A DNA stretch of 8,517 nucleotides. It comes from Gammaproteobacteria bacterium. GTDB taxonomy: Bacteria; Pseudomonadota; Gammaproteobacteria; Steroidobacterales; Steroidobacteraceae. Positions 4,493-8,517 of this stretch are shown one piece after another (the first letter of the stretch is position 1; each line of letters starts with the position of its first letter). The notes beneath the pieces were generated by a model that was not told the DNA's origin, did no database searches, and saw only the letters and a program-made list of their open reading frames with translations. Location: the NCBI GenBank assembly GCA_030043215.1, contig JASHYG010000431.1:1-8517 (forward strand), written 5' to 3'. The position numbers and the translations under genes were made by a program.

Positions 4493-6687
4493 CAGGAGTG
4501 ATGGTATTCCGGGGGCGGAGGCACCGCAGCGGCTGCACCGGGTGGCGGCGCCGCGGGGAAGCCTCCGGGCGGCCCGAAACGGAACCGGCCACGCGGGGGC
4601 TCCTTCTTCGCCTCGTTCGCCAGGCTCACGACGTAGGCTCGAATTGCGTCGGCATCGTGCAGCGTCAGCACCTTCCGGAAGGACACCATGCCGTTGGCCT
4701 GCAGCGCGCCGCCGATCACGATCGCATCGAACGCATCGGAGCTCCACAGCTGACCGGCGTAGCGTAAATCAGGGAACACGCTGCTGACCCTGCCGTTGTT
4801 GCCATGGCAGCTCGCGCAGTGCGAGTTGTACTCGGTCTCGCCCCGCGAGAGCAGAGCGGCGTCGCCGAAGTCCGCCGGCGGGTTGAGGACCGGGGGTGTG
4901 TAGGGCATCGGCGGAGGCAGCTTGATCTTGGCGTCCAGCTTGTAAACCAGCAGGCGCGCGTAGGTCGGTTCCCAGTAGTCACCGAACGCGCTGTTGCCGG
5001 CTACCACGGCGACGTACTGCACGCCATCGATCATGTAGCTCGCCGAGCCTCCGACGATGCCCGCCTGCGTGTCCGCCGTCCAGACCCGCTCGCCCGTATC
5101 GGCGCGAAAGGCCGAGAACGTCGGCGGCCCGGAGCTGCCGAACGGCGGCGTCGTGCCCTGGAACACGAGATTGCCGGCGGTCGTCATCACGCCGGCGCGG
5201 CCGCTGCCTTGCCGCTGCATCCAGACGGCCTTCATCTTCACCGGGTCCCAGGCGAGCAGGTAGGAGCCGGCGCCGACGAGCACCGGTGGCGGACCGCTCG
5301 GACGCTTGGCGACGTTGATCGATAGCAGCTGGTTGCCCATCTTCGCGCCGGCCTCGGCCACGAACGGGTAGCTGCTATAGTTGGCTGGGATGTACACGAG
5401 ACCCGTGTTGGGGTTGAAGGCCATCGGGTACCAGCTGTGTGCACCGCCGCCGCCCGGCACGGCATAGAAGCCCTTGCCCGTCTTGCCGTAGTTGGCCTCG
5501 GGATTGAGAATCGGTCTGCCTTGCGCGTCGAACGCGGTCATCCAGTTGACGGTCGGCACGAACGGCTTGGCGGCCAGCAACTCGCCCGTGGCCGCGTCGA
5601 ACACATAAAAAATGCCGTTCTTGGGCGCGTGCATCACCACGTGCCTCTTCGCGCCGTCGATGACGATGTTCGCCGTGATGATCTGCTGAGTGCTGTCGAA
5701 GTCGAAGCCGTCCTGCGGCGTCTCCTGGTAATACCACTTGAACTTGCCGGTCTTCGCATCGAGCGCGACGATCGAGGAGATGAACAGGTTGTCGCCGCCG
5801 CCCGGCGAGCGGACCCAAGCGGGCCAGGGTGCGCCGTTGCCCGTGCCGATGTAGACCAAACCGGTGACCGGGTCGTAGGTGATGCCGTCCCAGGGCGTGC
5901 CGCCGCCGCCCTTCTTCCACCACTCGCCCGTCCAGGTCTTCGCAGCCCATTTGAGCTCCGGCTGCTCGAAGCCCTTCTCCGGGTCGCCGGGCACCGCCCA
6001 CCAGCGCCACAGCTCCTTACCGGTCGCGGCGTCGTAAGCGGCCATGTAGCCGCGCTGCTCGAACTCGGAGCCCGCCTCGCCGATGAAAATGCGGCCATCG
6101 GCGATGCGCGGCGCACCGGAAATGGACAGCGTCTTGCTCCGGTCGGTCGCCTGGACTTCCCAGACTTTCTTGCCGGTCCTCGCATCGACGGCGATCAGGC
6201 GCCCATCGAGCGTGCCCCAGATGACCTTCCCCTCCCACACCGCGACGCCGCGATTCACGATGCCGCAGCACAGCTTCACCGCAAAACCACCCGGTACTTT
6301 CGGATCGTACTTCCAGAGCAGCTTGCCGGTCCGCGCGTCGAAGGCGTAGACCTTGCTCCAGGGAGCGGTCACGAAAATGCGGCCATCGACTTCGATTGGC
6401 GTCGTCTCGTAGCTACCTCCGCGCTCGGCTAGATCGGCATACCAGGCGAGACCCAACCGGCTCACGTCGCCCACGTTGATCTGCTCGAGCGGGCTGTAAC
6501 GCTGCTCGCTGTAATCGCGGCCGTACGACATCCACTGGCCCGCGTTCGCCGGCGAGTCGGCCGCGAGCAGGCGCTTGGCATCGACAGTCGCCTGGGGGCG
6601 GACCGCTGCCTGTGTCGGTCCAACGAGCCCGGCCAGCGACGCGAGCGACGCGGCGCCGAGGGCTGCGGCAATGATCTGACTGCGCAT
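4492..6687 (-). CDS. PQQ-dependent quinohemoprotein alcohol dehydrogenase
   Basis: The 731-aa precursor has a Sec signal peptide (1 to about 27, ending PTQA), a PQQ beta-propeller (about 45-585) and a C-terminal cytochrome c domain. It would oxidise alcohols in the periplasm and pass electrons from PQQ to its own heme. Visible landmarks: adjacent cysteines Cys140-Cys141 (disulfide ring by PQQ) followed by NRGVAV; metal ligand Glu208 in GSEFEQRG; Asn284 in GTGNG; proposed catalytic Asp329 in GFDFDSTQQ with a second Asp331; Lys356 in APKNG; heme site CASCH (624-628) and likely axial Met667 in NGMVSF. Length and order match type II quinohemoprotein dehydrogenases. The ATG at 6687 is chosen because it opens the signal peptide and has AGGGA about 10 nt upstream; the frame extends to 6777 but that adds a basic non-signal segment. 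The last 34 residues are Pro/Gly/Ala-rich and end in YHHS. No pqq genes are in view. Confidence 0.92.
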   Translation of the reverse strand: MRSQIIAAALGAASLASLAGLVGPTQAAVRPQATVDAKRLLAADSPANAGQWMSYGRDYSEQRYSPLEQINVGDVSRLGLAWYADLAERGGSYETTPIEVDGRIFVTAPWSKVYAFDARTGKLLWKYDPKVPGGFAVKLCCGIVNRGVAVWEGKVIWGTLDGRLIAVDARTGKKVWEVQATDRSKTLSISGAPRIADGRIFIGEAGSEFEQRGYMAAYDAATGKELWRWWAVPGDPEKGFEQPELKWAAKTWTGEWWKKGGGGTPWDGITYDPVTGLVYIGTGNGAPWPAWVRSPGGGDNLFISSIVALDAKTGKFKWYYQETPQDGFDFDSTQQIITANIVIDGAKRHVVMHAPKNGIFYVFDAATGELLAAKPFVPTVNWMTAFDAQGRPILNPEANYGKTGKGFYAVPGGGGAHSWYPMAFNPNTGLVYIPANYSSYPFVAEAGAKMGNQLLSINVAKRPSGPPPVLVGAGSYLLAWDPVKMKAVWMQRQGSGRAGVMTTAGNLVFQGTTPPFGSSGPPTFSAFRADTGERVWTADTQAGIVGGSASYMIDGVQYVAVVAGNSAFGDYWEPTYARLLVYKLDAKIKLPPPMPYTPPVLNPPADFGDAALLSRGETEYNSHCASCHGNNGRVSSVFPDLRYAGQLWSSDAFDAIVIGGALQANGMVSFRKVLTLHDADAIRAYVVSLANEAKKEPPRGRFRFGPPGGFPAAPPPGAAAAVPPPPEYHHS

Positions 6688-6747
6688 ATTGCGAAAATCC
6701 CTGCGTGGGCGGTGCGGCGCTGGAGTCACGGTCCGATCTCGGCGGCC

Positions 6748-6777
6748 ACAATAGATGCAAAGCGCGCAGCCGCGCAA
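6748..6777 (-). promoter_or_regulatory. candidate sigma-70 promoter of the dehydrogenase gene
   Basis: On the - strand TTGCGC (6777-6772) and TATTGT (6753-6748) are 18 nt apart, giving a leader of about 55 nt to the ATG at 6687. Both hexamers are imperfect. The -35 directly abuts a 12-bp palindrome at 6777-6788. Confidence 0.25.
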
Positions 6778-6788
6778 TCCAGCTGGAT
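6777..6788. promoter_or_regulatory. 12-bp perfect palindrome upstream of the dehydrogenase gene
   Basis: ATCCAGCTGGAT is its own reverse complement and lies about 90 bp upstream of the dehydrogenase ATG, adjoining the candidate -35 box. It could be an operator for a dimeric regulator. A single short palindrome is weak evidence. Confidence 0.3.
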
Positions 6789-6909
6789 CGAGCAGCTATG
6801 CCCCGCAGGAAAAGGAGTTGTTTCCGCGCCGCCAGCCTCGACCTTGGCCGCTGGCGCGCATCACGCATCCGCCATTGAGGGCCCCGCTACGCGGCCGTCG
6901 AGCGGACCA

Positions 6910-7350
6910 TCATTCCTGCTGCCAGGGCAAAGGTGGATAGATCTGGAAGTCGGAAGGCACGCCGAGCTCCTTGAGACGTGCGTGCCACGCCGGCCCGGCG
7001 AGATCGGACTCGAGCTTGCCGCTCGAGGTGTCGAGAATGAAGTATCGCGTGTCCGTGCTGCCCGTGAACGGCAGGTCATTGGTATACAGGCGGCTCGATG
7101 CCGGAGCGTCGCCCAGAGCACCGGCCACGAGATAGCCGGATACGGCGTATGCCGCAACGGGGGCCGGCAGAACCGGTCTACCGCCTCGCTTCACGATCTG
7201 GGATTGATCCTGTGCATCCGGCTGGAGGTAGTAGCCGTTCGGCAGCGCGACCACTGGGCGTGCTGGGGCTGTCGCGCAGGAGATCAGGGAGATCATGAGC
7301 AGGGCCGCCAACGCCGTAAAACCCACTTGACGAACAGATCGCTGATGCAT
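6910..7350 (-). CDS. lipoprotein of unknown function (146 aa)
   Basis: From the ATG at 7350 the protein begins MHQRSVRQ, has a hydrophobic segment (FTALAALLMISL) and a lipobox LISC with Cys25 as the probable lipidated residue. This fixes the start; the frame is open up to 7503 but the extra 51 residues would bury the signal. The mature part contains ALPNGYYLQPD, a KRGGRPVLPAPV stretch, an Ala/Gly-rich AAYAVSGYLVAGALGD, then YFILDTSSG and a C-terminal DFQIYPPLPWQQE. I recognise no family. YFILDTSSGKLE resembles short beta-hairpin text seen in surface or secreted proteins. It lies 222 bp upstream of the dehydrogenase on the same strand; that gap contains a possible separate promoter, so they need not be one operon. 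It would be anchored to the inner or outer membrane. Confidence 0.72.
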   Translation of the reverse strand: MHQRSVRQVGFTALAALLMISLISCATAPARPVVALPNGYYLQPDAQDQSQIVKRGGRPVLPAPVAAYAVSGYLVAGALGDAPASSRLYTNDLPFTGSTDTRYFILDTSSGKLESDLAGPAWHARLKELGVPSDFQIYPPLPWQQE

Positions 7351-7560
7351 AGTCCACGACTCTCGTTTCAGCTGAGCAAATTGATACGTTACGCGCTCAC
7401 CGCCAACCCGGTGAACGACCGCCTGTGCCATTTCCCGCCGCAGGTGGGCATTGTAATACAGATGGAGGCTGCGGCTCAGGACCGGGCGTAAGGCTGACGC
7501 CACGAATCCTCGCGCGAATATCGAGGGGCTCCGCCGTCTGCGCGAGAGGCTGGGCTCGCG

Positions 7561-8517
7561 CTATGCCTGTCTGCGACCGCCGGGCGCTGAGGGGGAGAGC
7601 AAGCCGTCGAGCAGGGTCCGCAGGGCGCCGGGGTCGATCGGCTTCGCCAGGTAGTCGTTCATGCCGGCGGCGAGGCATTCGTCGCGATGGCCGCTCAGGG
7701 CATGCGCCGTGAGCGCGATGATCGGCAGCGTGGCGGCCGCGGGGCCGGCGGCGCCGGCGCGGATTCGCTTGGTGGCGGCGTAGCCGTCCATCACGGGCAT
7801 CTGGCAATCCATCAGCACCACGTCAAAGGGGGCTGCCGCGAGCTTCGCGATCGCCGTCTCGCCGTTGTCGGCCACGGTCACCTCGGCGCCGAGCTTCTCG
7901 AGCACGCGGCACGCCAGCAGTTGATTGACGGTGTTGTCCTCGGCGAGCAGCACCCGCATGCCCCGCAGCACATCGCTGCGCAGCGCGTGCTCCGGGACGG
8001 GCGCTGCCTTCGCGGCGCCCAGCACCTGCTGCAGGCATTGCAGCAGCGCGGACTGCTTCACCGGCTTCGTCATGACGTGATCGACAGCGCCGCTCGTCGC
8101 CGGGTCCGATGCGCGGCTTCCGAGGGAGGTCATCAGGATGACGGGCACGTGCGCGCCCGCCGGGTCGAGCCGCAGCCGCTCGGCGAGCCACGGCCCGGGA
8201 TGGTCCGGCAGATCGTGATCGAGCAAGATGACATCCGGGGCCTGCTGCGCGGCGAGAAGCTGCTTCCAGGTCTCGAGCCCTTCGACGGCGGATGCGGCGC
8301 TCGACACGTGGCACCCGACGGCCGTGAGCTGCCCATCGAGGATTCTCCGATTGACGGGATGATCGTCGATGACGAGCACGCGGCGGCCCGCGAGGCTGAC
8401 CGACCCTCCCGGCGCACGCGGAATCCGGGCGACCGGCAGGGTGAGCTCGAACCAGAAGCAGGAACCCGACCCGGGCGTGCTGTCGACGCCGATCGAGCCT
8501 CCCATGAGCTCGATGAG
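7561..8517 (-). CDS. hybrid sensor histidine kinase, C-terminal part (two receiver domains)
   Basis: The gene enters from the right edge; 318 codons are visible and the start is outside. The first residues, [19 protein letters not shown] then FWFELTLP, are the end of a HATPase_c domain (G2 box GSG). Counting from the Met at 8505, receiver domain 1 spans about 41-160: acidic pair Asp47-Asp48, phosphoacceptor Asp96 in LLDHDLPD, Thr126, Lys147. Receiver domain 2 spans about 183-303: Glu189-Asp190, Asp233 in [11 protein letters not shown], Thr266 and Lys288. All residues needed for phosphorylation are present in both, though the first has the less common DHDLP instead of DxxMP. There is no C-terminal Hpt domain; the protein ends at 7561 after [11 protein letters not shown]. 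BarA-, ArcB- or TorS-like kinases share parts of this layout. The input signal cannot be read from here. No strong terminator follows; a 5-bp hairpin lies at 7508-7526. Confidence 0.93.
   Translation of the reverse strand, partial: LIELMGGSIGVDSTPGSGSCFWFELTLPVARIPRAPGGSVSLAGRRVLVIDDHPVNRRILDGQLTAVGCHVSSAASAVEGLETWKQLLAAQQAPDVILLDHDLPDHPGPWLAERLRLDPAGAHVPVILMTSLGSRASDPATSGAVDHVMTKPVKQSALLQCLQQVLGAAKAAPVPEHALRSDVLRGMRVLLAEDNTVNQLLACRVLEKLGAEVTVADNGETAIAKLAAAPFDVVLMDCQMPVMDGYAATKRIRAGAAGPAAATLPIIALTAHALSGHRDECLAAGMNDYLAKPIDPGALRTLLDGLLSPSAPGGRRQA

Noticed and set aside
5437..6432. 331-codon open frame on the + strand opposite the dehydrogenase
   Set aside because: Antisense of the PQQ propeller coding region; Arg/Ala/Val-rich, no signal or motif.
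6688..6777. N-terminal extension of the dehydrogenase to an ATG at 6777
   Set aside because: It would put 30 mostly basic residues before a clean Sec signal peptide; the ATG at 6687 has a nearby AGGGA and starts the signal directly.
1..8517. CRISPR array, rRNA, complete tRNA or insertion sequence
   Set aside because: No regularly spaced repeats, no full cloverleaf sequence, and no transposase motifs or terminal inverted repeats were seen on either strand.

Overview
The window is GC-rich DNA (high G/C at third codon positions in the main genes), typical of a free-living, metabolically versatile proteobacterium. The gene families (OFA-type MFS carrier, periplasmic PQQ quinohemoprotein alcohol dehydrogenase, hybrid histidine kinase) fit a beta-, gamma- or alpha-proteobacterium. 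The sequence alone does not fix the taxon.

Left part (1-2220) looks accessory. It holds a decayed DUF5615 (PIN-like) toxin fragment at about 415-540. Running leftwards from 1660 is a Fic-domain gene whose catalytic histidine is replaced by glutamine. A 560-bp stretch with no convincing gene follows, carrying an 11-bp inverted repeat next to the fic start. Two short tRNA-3'-end-like sequences (184-202 and 1826-1843) bracket the fic region and are a weak hint of insertion.

Centre (2221-4407, + strand): two small exported proteins in tandem (a 48-aa lipoprotein and a 90-aa secreted helical protein), then a strong 14-bp inverted repeat. Next comes an OFA-family MFS transporter with an extended -10 promoter and a small palindrome in its -35 region. 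It is followed at once by a 41-aa single-TM protein of the type annotated as 'MFS transporter small subunit', so the two probably form one transport unit.

Right part (4492-8517, - strand): a quinohemoprotein PQQ alcohol dehydrogenase with a C-terminal cytochrome c domain, convergent with the transporter. Upstream of it are a 146-aa lipoprotein of unknown function and the 3' end of a hybrid sensor kinase with two receiver domains, which runs off the right edge. A plausible but unproven reading is that the dehydrogenase oxidises an alcohol in the periplasm and the OFA carrier handles a resulting or related carboxylate. No complete new multi-gene system is evident. The most interesting items are the His-less Fic protein, the tiny transporter partner and the Asp-x-Asp metal-site signature in the dehydrogenase.
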